Of a DNA stretch of 64,000 bases, positions 18,422 to 27,587 are shown in pieces. The stretch's first letter is position 1, and the number at the start of each line of letters is the position of its first letter. Location of the stretch: the NCBI GenBank assembly GCA_030824575.1, contig JAVBXL010000214.1, positions 1-64,000 of the forward strand, read 5' to 3'. The position numbers and the translations under genes were made by a program. Source of the DNA: a bacterium (GTDB lineage: Bacteria > Pseudomonadota > Alphaproteobacteria > Sphingomonadales > Sphingomonadaceae). The notes below the pieces were generated by a model. The model was not told the DNA's origin and did no database searches. It worked only from the letters and a program-made list of their open reading frames with translations.

Positions 18422-20932
18422 ATGGCGCATTATCTGCCTTTTCATCGTTCTAATAATCATGCTGCGCGGCAACATCGTTCGCGACCGGGATCGACCGCCA
18501 TCGCCACGCTGGCGTTGCTGTCCTGCACCGCCCTAAGTCCTGGGCTGAGTTCCGCCGCCTGGGCGCAGACGCCCGCGCCGGAGGATGCGCCAGAGCCGAC
18601 CGCCGAAATCGTCGTCACCGGCGCACTCGACGCGCTGCCGATCAAGAATGTCGGTTCGATTTTCGGCTTCGACAAGACGATCCTTGAAACCCCGCGCTCC
18701 GCATCGACCATCAGCAGCGAGCAGATGGAGCGGTTCGGCATCACCGACATTTATGACTTGGTTGCGCAGGCGCCCGGCACCTTCACCAACAGCTTCTTCG
18801 GCGTCGGCGGCGCGCTCGACATTCGCGGCACGCCCGGCGAAGTCTATTTCCGCGGCATGCGTCGCCTGGACAATCCGGGCAACTATCCCACGCCCATCGG
18901 CGCATCGGACCGCATCGACATCGTCCGCGGCCCGGCGTCGCCCATTTTCGGTCCCTCCAAGACCGGCGGCTACATGAATTTCGTGCCGAAATCGGCGCGC
19001 GTCGCCGACGGCAAGCTGCGCGACAAGGCGAGTGGCGAAATCAGCTACACCCGCGGCAGCTGGGACATGAACGTAGTCAAGGGCAATGTCTCCGGCCCAC
19101 TGAAGATCGGCGAGCAGGAATTTGGTTACAGCCTGTTCGGCCAATATGAGGATGACGGCAGCTATTATCGCAACATGTCGACCAAGCAGACCATCCTGCA
19201 AGGCTCCTTCGACACCGACCTGTCCGACCATGTCCGCATCGAATTTGGCGGCCAGTATCAAAATTACAAAGGCCAGCAAAATGGCGGCTGGAACCGCCTG
19301 ACCCAGGCGCTGGTCGACGACGGCACCTATATCACCGGACAGGCACAGCCGCTGGATACCAGTGGCGACGGGCAGATTTCGCAGCAGGAAATCAAGGCTT
19401 CGGTACCGGGCGGATTCTCAATCTTCGGCAACTTCTCCTGCCCCAACAGCACCTTCAGCCCCTTCGCCAGCGGCTTTACCGACGCCTGCTTCACGTCGAC
19501 CTATCCCAGCCTGGCGCTGACCAACACCGGCACGACGAAGCTCAGTCGCCGCGATGTGCTGACCGGCAAGGACGACCGTTTGGTCAACCGGGGTTCGACC
19601 TTCTACTTCGACGCTATCTACACCGCGGACAGCGGTTTCGAGCTGAAGAACCAGTGGTTCTACGACAGCTATGAAAATATGAACGAGAACGCCTATGGCT
19701 TCGCACAATTCCATGACAGCTGGGTGATCGAGGACAAGATCGTCGCATCCAAGACGCTGGAAAGCAGCGCGGGCAAATTCTCCTTCCAGCTGTCGCCGTC
19801 GGTCCGCTACACCAAGTTCGCGCATGGCGACGACTTCAACTATGAATATTTCCACCGCGTCGACCTGACGGTGGGCTATGATGCGTTGTCGGACCGGTTG
19901 CTGTCGACCGAGTGCGATTGCGACTACACCAATTATGTCGTCGGCCATTATAGCGACCTGGCGCTCGCGGGGCTGGTCGATCTCGACTTCGCCTTCGGCT
20001 TGGATGTGACGCTGGGCGCGCGCTACGACCATCTGGACGTCAAGGCGACCAACATCACCTCGAAGATGGAAGCCCCCGCGGCCGGCCTGGCGGCGAACAA
20101 TGCCAGCGGCAGCAAGGGCGCCTGGTCCTGGTCGGGCAGCGCATCCTACAAGCTGCCCTTCGGCCTGATCCCCTATGGCACCATCGCGAAGCAATCGACG
20201 GTGATCGCGGGTCAAGGGGCGGAAATCTATCCGGCCGATGTCGCGGGTGGCACCTTCCTGTCCGCCTCCAAACTCTATGAAGGCGGCATCAAGGGCAGTT
20301 GGCTCGACAACAAGCTCTATGCGGCCGTGTCGGTCTATAAGCAGAAGCGCACCGATTATAATATTCAGTCGATCACGGTGAACCAGTCGGTCGAGACGAA
20401 GGGGCTGGAGGCGGAATTTCGCTGGTCGGTCGATCGGCACCTGCTCATTACCGGCGCTTACACCCACACCAATGTCTATAATCTGACCGCGTTGCAGGAC
20501 GGCAGCCTGTTCAGCTTCTTTGGCATCGAGGATCTGGTGAACGTGTCCGATCCGACCCTCTATCTGGGCGGCCAGCCGATCGGGCTGGTGCCGATCAACA
20601 GCAGGAACGATTCCAAGCGTGCGGGTATTCCTGAAAATATGTATTCGGCCACCGCAACCTATGCGTTCGACTTCGGCCTCGCCCTGTCGGGCAGTCTGGT
20701 GCATGTCGAGTCGGTCTATTCGGGCCAAAGCCAGGCGGTGAAGCTGCCGGCCTATACCACCGTGGACCTGGGTGTATCGTTCGAAACCGGACCGATGCTG
20801 TTGCGCCTGGTCGTGAAGAACGCGACCAACGAGGAATATTTCCGCGCCAACTTCACCGAATTGTTCGGCAGCACCATCGTCCTGCCGGAACGGCCGCGCA
20901 GCTTCCAGGCGTCCGCCGTCTATAAATTCTGA
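18422..20932 (+). CDS. TonB-dependent receptor of the purine nucleoside locus
   Basis: The 836-residue outer-membrane receptor has a long signal peptide ending near AAWAQ, a plug domain (TAEIVVTGALDALPIKN, ETPRSASTISSEQ, DIYDLVAQAPG, YFRGMRR, DIVRGPASPIFG) and a 22-strand barrel ending in an aromatic ...ASAVYKF. Its plug resembles the siderophore-receptor subgroup, unlike the two other receptors in the window. The neighbours are nucleoside enzymes and a base transporter, so a nucleoside or related compound is the likely ligand. AAAGGGGG precedes the ATG at 18422. The 186-base leader is AT-rich for this genome and probably holds the promoter. Confidence 0.9.
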   Translation: MAHYLPFHRSNNHAARQHRSRPGSTAIATLALLSCTALSPGLSSAAWAQTPAPEDAPEPTAEIVVTGALDALPIKNVGSIFGFDKTILETPRSASTISSEQMERFGITDIYDLVAQAPGTFTNSFFGVGGALDIRGTPGEVYFRGMRRLDNPGNYPTPIGASDRIDIVRGPASPIFGPSKTGGYMNFVPKSARVADGKLRDKASGEISYTRGSWDMNVVKGNVSGPLKIGEQEFGYSLFGQYEDDGSYYRNMSTKQTILQGSFDTDLSDHVRIEFGGQYQNYKGQQNGGWNRLTQALVDDGTYITGQAQPLDTSGDGQISQQEIKASVPGGFSIFGNFSCPNSTFSPFASGFTDACFTSTYPSLALTNTGTTKLSRRDVLTGKDDRLVNRGSTFYFDAIYTADSGFELKNQWFYDSYENMNENAYGFAQFHDSWVIEDKIVASKTLESSAGKFSFQLSPSVRYTKFAHGDDFNYEYFHRVDLTVGYDALSDRLLSTECDCDYTNYVVGHYSDLALAGLVDLDFAFGLDVTLGARYDHLDVKATNITSKMEAPAAGLAANNASGSKGAWSWSGSASYKLPFGLIPYGTIAKQSTVIAGQGAEIYPADVAGGTFLSASKLYEGGIKGSWLDNKLYAAVSVYKQKRTDYNIQSITVNQSVETKGLEAEFRWSVDRHLLITGAYTHTNVYNLTALQDGSLFSFFGIEDLVNVSDPTLYLGGQPIGLVPINSRNDSKRAGIPENMYSATATYAFDFGLALSGSLVHVESVYSGQSQAVKLPAYTTVDLGVSFETGPMLLRLVVKNATNEEYFRANFTELFGSTIVLPERPRSFQASAVYKF

Positions 20933-20940
20933 TCTGTTTC

Positions 20941-20976
20941 GGGGAGCGCAGCATCTCTGTGCTCCCCGTCCCTTTT
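20941..20976 (+). terminator. Hairpin with T-tract behind the receptor gene
   Basis: GGGGAGCGCAG at 20941-20951 pairs with CTGTGCTCCCC at 20957-20967 (11 bp including one G-T pair) around a CATCT loop, followed by GTCCCTTTT. It lies 8 bases after the receptor stop and 19 bases before the next start codon at 20996. The short T-tract suggests partial read-through into the second NUP gene. Confidence 0.8.
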
Positions 20977-20995
20977 ACCGGAAGGCCCTGCGCCG

Positions 20996-22105
20996 ATGCC
21001 ATTTGCTGTCCGCCGCCTGATTGGGACTGCCTGGGCCTGCCTTGCCCTGTTTGGGGTCGGGACGGCCGGGGCCGCGTCACCAACGGTCGATGCCGTTCTT
21101 GCCTGTGTCCCCGGCAAGCCGTGCGCCACGAGCCTGCCCGTCCGCATGGTCATCGTCACCATGTTCGAAATCGGCGCGGATGAGGGCGATGCCCCCGGCG
21201 AGTTCCAGTTGTGGAAGGAAAGACGGCAGCTAAATGTCCGCATCCCCTTCCCCCAATCCTGGCACGACCTCTATTACAACCCAGACACCCAGATATTGGC
21301 GATGGTGACCGGCGTCGGCACCGCGCGGTCCGCCACCGCGACCATGGCGCTGGGCCTCGACCCACGCTTCGACCTGTCCAAAGCCTATTGGCTGGTCGCA
21401 GGCATCGCCGGCATCGACCCGCAGGACGCATCAATCGGATCGGCCGCTTGGGCGCGCTACAGCGTCGACGGCGATCTGGTCCATGAGATTGACGCACGCG
21501 AAATACCCAAAGGCTGGGCATCGGGCTTCTTCGCGCTCGACCGCAAGGGACCGGACGACCTCAATCCGCCTGATACCGATGGCCGGACCTTCGCCATGAA
21601 CCCCAAGCTGGTCGACTGGGCCTATGCCCTGACCAAAGACACGCCCCTACCCGACGATCCGGGCGTGGCGGCGGCGCGGGCAGCCTATAAGGGCTATCCC
21701 AATGCCCAGCGCCCGCCCTTCGTCCTGATCGGCGACCAATTGTCGGCCATGACCTTCTGGCACGGCAAGCTAATGAACGACTGGGCCAATGACTGGGTCA
21801 AGCGCGCCACCCAGGGCAAGGGCGAGTTTGTCACCTCCGCCATGGAAGAAACAGGTACGTTCCAGGCGCTGACCTATCTGGACAAGGTCGGACGGGCGGA
21901 CAAGCAGCGGGTCATGCTGTTGCGATCGGGCAGCAACTATTCCATGCCGCCGCCCGGCGTGACCGCCGCCGACAATCTACTGCGTGAAAATGAAGGCTAT
22001 TCCGGCATGCGGGCATCACTCGAAAGCCTGTATCTGGTCGGATCGAAAGTCGTGGACGAATTGCTGGATCATTGGGACCGGTACGAGCAGGCACCGCCGC
22101 AATGA
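20996..22105 (+). CDS. Second exported NUP-family protein, probable nucleoside-cleaving enzyme
   Basis: The 369-residue protein is a diverged paralogue of the protein at 15579. A signal peptide (MPFAVRRLIGTAWACLALFG, cut near AGAAS) is followed by DEGDAPGEFQLWKER, YPNAQRPPFVLIGD, TSAMEETGTFQA and RSGSNYSMPPPG. It also lacks membrane segments. AMEETG occupies the Met-Glu position of the nucleoside phosphorylase fold, and RSGSN the position of the usual (V/I)SD motif, with Asn in place of Asp. The pair may differ in base preference. The start follows GAAGG, and the gene is coupled by ATGA to the NCS2 transporter, linking base release to base uptake. Confidence 0.8.
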   Translation: MPFAVRRLIGTAWACLALFGVGTAGAASPTVDAVLACVPGKPCATSLPVRMVIVTMFEIGADEGDAPGEFQLWKERRQLNVRIPFPQSWHDLYYNPDTQILAMVTGVGTARSATATMALGLDPRFDLSKAYWLVAGIAGIDPQDASIGSAAWARYSVDGDLVHEIDAREIPKGWASGFFALDRKGPDDLNPPDTDGRTFAMNPKLVDWAYALTKDTPLPDDPGVAAARAAYKGYPNAQRPPFVLIGDQLSAMTFWHGKLMNDWANDWVKRATQGKGEFVTSAMEETGTFQALTYLDKVGRADKQRVMLLRSGSNYSMPPPGVTAADNLLRENEGYSGMRASLESLYLVGSKVVDELLDHWDRYEQAPPQ

Positions 22106-23493
22106 CCGCAGCGCCGCTCGCCATACCGCAGGCTGCGCCTGAGCAGCCAACGGGAATGACGGCGGCGCAGGCGCGCGACCCCGATCACTTCCCCGGCCTG
22201 GCCATCGCCATCCCGCTGGGCATCCAGCATGTGCTGGCCATGTTCGTCAGCAACATCACGCCCGCCATCATCATCGCGGGTGCCGCCGGGTTCGGCTATG
22301 GATCGGCGGACCCCGGCGCGCTGATTTACATGATCCAGATGGCGATGTTGTTCGCCGGCCTGACCACCCTGCTTCAGACGGTGGGCGTGGGACCGGTGGG
22401 TGCGCGCCTGCCCCTGGTGCAGGGCACCAGCTTTGCCTTTCTCCCGGTCATCATCCCGATCTGCGCCGGGCGCGGGGTGGACGCCATGGCGGAACTGACC
22501 GCCGCGGCGCTGTGTGGCGGGTTGTTTCATGCGGTGCTGAGCATGTTCGTGGGCCGCATCCGCTTCGCCCTGCCGCCGCTGGTCACGGGCCTGGTCGTGC
22601 TGATGATCGCCCTGTCGCTGATGCGGGTCGGCATCCAATATGCCGCCGGCGGGGTCATGGCGCAGGGTACGCCGGCCTATGGCGCGGGCGCAGGCTGGCT
22701 GCTGGCGGGCGTGGTCATCGTCACGACGCTGGGGCTCAGCTTTTTCGCGCGAGGCCTGTGGTCCACCGCGTCTGTCCTGCTGGGACTGCTGGCTGGCTAT
22801 GCTCTCGCCGCCGCTATGGGCCGCGTGTCGCTGGCCCCGATCGGCACCGCCCCTGTCGTCATGCTGCCCGATCCGTTCCATTTCGGTTTCGCTCTGTCGG
22901 CGTCCGCTATATTGGGCTTCTGCCTGATGGGCTTCATCTCCGCGATCGAATCGATCGCCGACGTGTCCGCCATCTGCGAAGCCAATGTCGGTCGCCCGGC
23001 ACGCGACAGCGAATTGATTGGCGCAACGGCCGCCGATGGCGTGGGAACGGCGATCGGCGCGCTGTTCGGGGCCATGCCCAATACGAGCTTCAGCCAGAAT
23101 GTAGGATTGATCGCCATCACTGGCATCGTCAGCCGCCATGTCGTGACGGTCGGCGCGCTGTTCCTGGTGCTGTGCGGATTGGTGCCGAAGATCGGCGCGG
23201 CGATCACCACCATACCGATCGAGGTGCTGGGTGGCGGGGTGATATTGATGTTCGGCATGGTCGCGTCGGCCGCCCTGTCCATGCTGTCGGCGGTCGCATG
23301 GACCCAGCGCAACATGCTGATTTTCGGCCTCGCCTTGTCTCTGGGCATCGGCCTTGAACTCGAACCCGACGCGCTGTCGCACCTGCCAGCATCCGCGCGC
23401 ATCATCCTGGCGTCCGGCGTGCTGCCGGCTGCGGTGGTGGCGGTGATACTCAACCTGATCGTGCCGGGCCGGACGGCCGTGCCGCAGAACTGA
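22102..23493 (+). CDS. NCS2-family xanthine/uracil-type nucleobase symporter
   Basis: The 463-residue inner-membrane protein has about 12-14 hydrophobic segments. It carries NCS2 motifs: IPLGIQHVLAMFVSNI near residue 35, LPLVQGTSFAFLP near 105, AIESIADVSAICEANVGRP with the substrate-site Glu near 290, and MPNTSFSQNVGLIAITG near 330, the family signature. Members import xanthine, hypoxanthine, urate or uracil with protons. ATGA overlap with the NUP gene and the nearby xanthine dehydrogenase operon favour a purine base. It ends seven bases before the convergent LacI gene. Confidence 0.92.
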   Translation: MTAAPLAIPQAAPEQPTGMTAAQARDPDHFPGLAIAIPLGIQHVLAMFVSNITPAIIIAGAAGFGYGSADPGALIYMIQMAMLFAGLTTLLQTVGVGPVGARLPLVQGTSFAFLPVIIPICAGRGVDAMAELTAAALCGGLFHAVLSMFVGRIRFALPPLVTGLVVLMIALSLMRVGIQYAAGGVMAQGTPAYGAGAGWLLAGVVIVTTLGLSFFARGLWSTASVLLGLLAGYALAAAMGRVSLAPIGTAPVVMLPDPFHFGFALSASAILGFCLMGFISAIESIADVSAICEANVGRPARDSELIGATAADGVGTAIGALFGAMPNTSFSQNVGLIAITGIVSRHVVTVGALFLVLCGLVPKIGAAITTIPIEVLGGGVILMFGMVASAALSMLSAVAWTQRNMLIFGLALSLGIGLELEPDALSHLPASARIILASGVLPAAVVAVILNLIVPGRTAVPQN

Positions 23494-23500
23494 CCTGCCC

Positions 23501-24535
23501 CTATCCGGCCGTGCTGCGCCGCACGACCAGCCTGGTTCCCAGCGTGCAGGGCGGCGGAGGCCGACCCTCCACTTGCGCGACCAGCGTGTCGACCAGCAAT
23601 TGTCCGGCCCCCTTCATGTCCTGCATGATGGTGGTCAGCGGCGGCGTGGTCAGGCTGGCGGCCGGGATATCGTCGAAGCCGATAATGGCGACGTCGCCCG
23701 GAACGGACAGGCCCGCCTCCGCCAGCGCGCGCATCGCACCGATCGCGATCAGGTCGCTCGCCGCAAATATCGCGTCGAAGGGCTTGGCCCGCGCGATCAG
23801 CGTCCGGGCGGCGGCATGGCCGGCATCCTCGGCCGTCAGCGCATCGACCTGCAACGCTGGATCGGGGGCGATGCCGGACGTGGCCATCGCCTGACACAGG
23901 CCAGTGAAGCGATCGGCAAATTCGGGATAATGTTCGTCCGCCTGGCCCAGAAAGGCGATGCGGCGGCGGCCGAGACTGAGCAGATGCTCGCCGGCCAGGC
24001 GGCCCGCCCCGACATTGTCCGATCCCACGGTCGGCCCGATCGTGTCCTCCCCTGCCGACCCCCAGCGGACGAAATGGGTGCCATGATCGACCAGTTCGGT
24101 CAGCCGCCGGGCGTAGAGCGTATAGTCGCCATAGCCCAGCAGGATGAGGCCGTCGGCGCGGTGGCTGTCCTGGTAACGGACATGCCAGTCATCCTCCATC
24201 TTCTGAAAGGAGATGAGCAGGTCCAGCCCGCGCGTGCCGCATTGCCGGGTGATGGACCCCAGCATGGCGAGGAAGAAGGGATTGATGTTCGATTCGTCCG
24301 GGGTCGGGTCTTCGAAGAACAGCAGCGCGATCGTGTTCGACCGTTGCGAGCGGAGCGACGAAGCGTTCTTGTCCACCGAATAATTGAGTTCGCGCGCGAT
24401 CGCCTCGATCCGCTGCCGGGTGGCCAGGCTGACCGATCGCGATCCGCGCAGCGCGCGGCTGACCGTGGGCTGCGACACGCCGGCCAGATAGGCGATGTCG
24501 AAGCTGGTCGGCTTGCTGCTGGGCTGGCGCCCCAT
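23501..24535 (-). CDS. LacI-family regulator of the maltodextrin locus
   Basis: The 344-residue repressor-type protein has the LacI helix-turn-helix (SFDIAYLAGVSQPTVSRALRG near residues 12-31), the hinge-helix region, and a periplasmic-binding-protein-like sensor domain with IFAASDLIAIGAMRAL and GDVAIIGFDDIPAAS. The ATG at 24535 is preceded by AAGGAT; an ORF extending further upstream has no support. The gene is divergent from the receptor and starch enzymes, so it most likely represses them and responds to maltose or a maltodextrin. A palindrome in the shared intergenic region is its candidate site. Confidence 0.88.
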   Translation of the reverse strand: MGRQPSSKPTSFDIAYLAGVSQPTVSRALRGSRSVSLATRQRIEAIARELNYSVDKNASSLRSQRSNTIALLFFEDPTPDESNINPFFLAMLGSITRQCGTRGLDLLISFQKMEDDWHVRYQDSHRADGLILLGYGDYTLYARRLTELVDHGTHFVRWGSAGEDTIGPTVGSDNVGAGRLAGEHLLSLGRRRIAFLGQADEHYPEFADRFTGLCQAMATSGIAPDPALQVDALTAEDAGHAAARTLIARAKPFDAIFAASDLIAIGAMRALAEAGLSVPGDVAIIGFDDIPAASLTTPPLTTIMQDMKGAGQLLVDTLVAQVEGRPPPPCTLGTRLVVRRSTAG

Positions 24536-24659
24536 ATCCTTCTCCCGGCGCAGTGAATACGCCACAGCCATGGTAGGGCCACGCTGAAAACAAGGCAATT
24601 GCGTCCTTCCGGGCGAGGCCCATCGTGACATGACGGCCACAGTCGGGGCCTGTGCATAT

Positions 24660-24675
24660 ATGCGTATACGTATGC
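24660..24675. promoter_or_regulatory. Candidate LacI-family operator
   Basis: ATGCGTATACGTATGC contains two overlapping palindromes, CGTATACG and ATACGTAT. GTATACGTATGC forms a CG-centred dyad with one mismatched pair, the symmetry LacI-family proteins use. GCATATATGC lies directly upstream. The site is 126-154 bases from the two divergent starts, in the only regulatory region shared by the LacI gene and the receptor. The 278-base intergenic region holds no other clear signal. Confidence 0.5.
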
Positions 24676-24813
24676 CTTATAGCCGGGTGGCGCGAACGGG
24701 GCGTATGACCGACCCACCCGCAGGAACGTGGCGCTTCACAGCCATGCTTGCGGCCAGGGTTTCCAGCACCGGCGAACAGGGTCTGTCCGGTGTCCATGGG
24801 GGAGAGGATCAAA

Positions 24814-27519
24814 GTGGCTCATCATCATCATCGCGTCCGTTTGTTCGGCGCATCGCTTCTGGCCATCATGGCGACGGCGGCCGCCAGCCCCGCCTTCGCG
24901 CAGGACGCGCCGCAGGCCGACGCCGCGCCGCAGGATGCGGCCAGCGACACGATCGTCGTCACCGGCTTCCGCGCCGCGTTGCAGAGCGCCGTCAACACGA
25001 AAAAGAACGCCGCGCAGATCGTGGAATCGGTATCGGCCGAGGATATTGGCAAGCTGCCCGACGCATCGATCGGGGAATCCATCGCCCGCCTGCCCGGCCT
25101 GACGTCGCAGCGCTTGTTCGGCCGCGCCAATTCGATCGCGATCCGCGGCGCCAGCGCCGACCTCTCCTCCACCACGCTCAATGGCCGCCCGCAGACGTCG
25201 ACCGGCGAACAGCGTAATGTCGAATTCGACCAATATCCGTCCGAAGTCGTCAGCCGCGTCGATGTGTTCAAGTCGCCCCAGGCCAACCTCATCAACCAGG
25301 GCCTGGCCGGCACCGTCGACATCCGCACCATCCGCCCGCTCGACTATGGCAAAGAACTGTTCTCGGTCGGCGCGCGTGGCGTCTATACCGACTTGGGCAA
25401 GGTCAATGCCGACAGCAAGGACAAGGGCTATCGCCTGACCGGCACCTATGTCGGCCAGTTCGCGGGCGACCGCATCGGGGTGTCGCTGTCGGCCGCCTAT
25501 AATGATGAACCCTATCAGTCGAAGGAGTTCGAGGCCTGGGGCTATGCCGACGGGCCGAACGGCGACAAGGTGATCGGCGGCATCAAGCCGTTCGGCGTCT
25601 CGACCCAGTTGAAGCGCCTGGGCATCCAGGGCGCGGTGCAGGTGCAGGCGACCGACACGCTGCTCCTGACCTTCGATGGCTTTTACGGCGACTTCAAGGA
25701 AAAGCAGATCAAGCGCGGCGTCGAATTTCCGCTCTACTGGAGCGGCGCGACGCTGGTCCCCGCCAGCATCGGCACCGACGGCGATTTCATCAACAAGGGC
25801 ACCTTCACCGGCGTCGAGGCGGTGGTCAACAACCATGGCTATGAGCGCAAGTCGAAGATCTTCTCCGGCGGGTTCAACGGCAAATATACCGGTGACGATG
25901 GCTGGTCGGCCAGTTTCGATTTCGGCTATTCGCGCACCGACCGCAACGAATTGTCGCTGGAGTCGAACGCGGGCACTGGTTACGGGCCCGGCAATGGCGC
26001 GACCGACACGCTGGATTTCGTGAGCGGTGCAAAGGGCACGCGCTTCACCTCCAGTCTGCTCGACTATAGCGATCCCAATCTGATGGTGTTGACCGACCCG
26101 CTCGGCTGGGGTGGCGGCGCACCGCTAGGCCATCAGGAAGGCTATTATAACAACCGCATCATCGATGATGAGATCAAGAGCTATCAGGTCGAGTTCGGCA
26201 AGGAGATCGAGGGAGGCTTCCTGTCGAAGATCACCGCGGGGCTGGGCTATGTCGACCGCACCAAGGCCAAGACGCCCGAAGAATATGTGCTGAACCTGGC
26301 CAATGGCGCAACGTCGCTTGTGCTGCCGGAGCAGTATCGTCTGGCCGCCACGGACCTCAGCTTCCTGGGCATCGGCCCGATCCTGTCCTACGACCCGTTC
26401 AAGCTGCTGGCCGACGGCGTGTATATCAAGACGCTGAACCCCAGCAAGGACGTGCCGGCCAAGGCCTATTCGGTGACCGAGCGGGTGATGTCGGCCTATC
26501 TGATGGCCAATATCAAGTCGGACGTGGGATCGGCGGAACTGACCGGCAATATCGGCGTACTCGCGCAGAATACCGAACAGAAGTCGCGCGGTTTCGTAAA
26601 CCTGGCGGCGGCCGACCTGGTGCCGACCACACGGGGCGACAATTATTGGGACGTGCTGCCCAGCATGAACTTGTCGCTGCGCTTTCCCAGCGATTTCATC
26701 GTCCGCCTGGCGGCCGCGCGCGAAATCCAGCGGCCCCGGTTCGAAGATATGAAGGTCAGCCTGGACTATGGCTATAACACGGCCAGCGGGGTCATCACCG
26801 GCACCGGCGGCAACCCCACCCTGCGCCCTTATCGCGCCTGGGCGGCGGACCTGAATTTCGAGAAATATTTCGGGACCAAGGGCTATGTAAGCTTGCAATT
26901 GTTCGCCAAGAAGCTGCAAAGCTATGTCTATCGGGAGACAGCGGCGTTCGATTACACCGGCCTGCCGATCGTCCTACCGCCGGGCGTCACCGATCCCGAC
27001 GGCACGCTGACCCGTCCGGTCAACGGCAAGGGTGGCAAGCTCTACGGCTTCGAGGTCGCCGGCACCGTGCCGTTCGACATCGTGACGCCGGCGCTGGACG
27101 GCTTTGGCCTGACCGGCGGCGTCGGTTATACAAAGACCAGCATCAAGCCCGGCGTGGGCGCGGCTTCGGAAGACCTGCCCGATTATTCGCGCTGGGTCGC
27201 CAATGGCACGCTGTTCTTCGAGAAATGGGGCTTCAACGCCCGCGCTTCGGCCCGCTACCGTTCCGCCTTCGTCGGCCAGTTCGTCGGCTTCGGAGGCGAG
27301 CGCGAGTTGCGCCGGGCCTTGAGCGAAACCATCGTCGACGGACAGGTCGGCTATGATTTCCAGAAGGGCAGCGCGCTGGAAGGGCTGGCGATCTTCGTGC
27401 AGGGCCAGAATCTGACCGACGAACCCTTCGTATCGGTCGATACCGGCGCGTCGATCCAGGTCCGCAACTATCAAAGCTATGGCCGCCGCTTCATGGCGGG
27501 CTTCAACTACCGCTTCTGA
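24814..27519 (+). CDS. TonB-dependent receptor, maltodextrin type
   Basis: The receptor has about 901 residues. After a signal peptide ending ASPAFAQ it shows the plug motifs DTIVVTGFRAALQSAVNTK, VSAEDIGKLPDASIGESIA and INQGLAGTVDIRTI, typical of the Caulobacter-type carbohydrate receptor subgroup (TIGR01782), and a barrel ending FMAGFNYRF. It should import maltodextrins energised by TonB. The GTG at 24814 is chosen because GGAGAGG sits six bases upstream; the in-frame ATG at 24796 lacks such a site. The start MAHHHH is natural. Downstream are three alpha-glucan hydrolases. Confidence 0.9.
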   Translation: MAHHHHRVRLFGASLLAIMATAAASPAFAQDAPQADAAPQDAASDTIVVTGFRAALQSAVNTKKNAAQIVESVSAEDIGKLPDASIGESIARLPGLTSQRLFGRANSIAIRGASADLSSTTLNGRPQTSTGEQRNVEFDQYPSEVVSRVDVFKSPQANLINQGLAGTVDIRTIRPLDYGKELFSVGARGVYTDLGKVNADSKDKGYRLTGTYVGQFAGDRIGVSLSAAYNDEPYQSKEFEAWGYADGPNGDKVIGGIKPFGVSTQLKRLGIQGAVQVQATDTLLLTFDGFYGDFKEKQIKRGVEFPLYWSGATLVPASIGTDGDFINKGTFTGVEAVVNNHGYERKSKIFSGGFNGKYTGDDGWSASFDFGYSRTDRNELSLESNAGTGYGPGNGATDTLDFVSGAKGTRFTSSLLDYSDPNLMVLTDPLGWGGGAPLGHQEGYYNNRIIDDEIKSYQVEFGKEIEGGFLSKITAGLGYVDRTKAKTPEEYVLNLANGATSLVLPEQYRLAATDLSFLGIGPILSYDPFKLLADGVYIKTLNPSKDVPAKAYSVTERVMSAYLMANIKSDVGSAELTGNIGVLAQNTEQKSRGFVNLAAADLVPTTRGDNYWDVLPSMNLSLRFPSDFIVRLAAAREIQRPRFEDMKVSLDYGYNTASGVITGTGGNPTLRPYRAWAADLNFEKYFGTKGYVSLQLFAKKLQSYVYRETAAFDYTGLPIVLPPGVTDPDGTLTRPVNGKGGKLYGFEVAGTVPFDIVTPALDGFGLTGGVGYTKTSIKPGVGAASEDLPDYSRWVANGTLFFEKWGFNARASARYRSAFVGQFVGFGGERELRRALSETIVDGQVGYDFQKGSALEGLAIFVQGQNLTDEPFVSVDTGASIQVRNYQSYGRRFMAGFNYRF

Positions 27520-27530
27520 TGTGTAGAGTG

Positions 27531-27564
27531 GCCCGGCGGCCTTGTCGCCGCCGGGCCTTTTCCC
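27531..27564 (+). terminator. Hairpin with T-tract behind the maltodextrin receptor
   Basis: GCCCGGCGGC at 27531-27540 and GCCGCCGGGC at 27547-27556 form a perfect 10-bp stem with a CTTGTC loop, followed by CTTTTCCC. It is 11 bases after the receptor stop and 23 bases before the GH13 start codon. It may act as a leaky terminator between receptor and enzymes. Confidence 0.8.
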
Positions 27565-27587
27565 AAGGTTCAAGCAAAGGGGTGCCC

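Noticed and set aside
24814-24831. N-terminal MAHHHH of the maltodextrin receptor looking like a purification tag
   Set aside because: Only four histidines, inside a natural signal peptide with a normal bacterial context; no vector sequence nearby.
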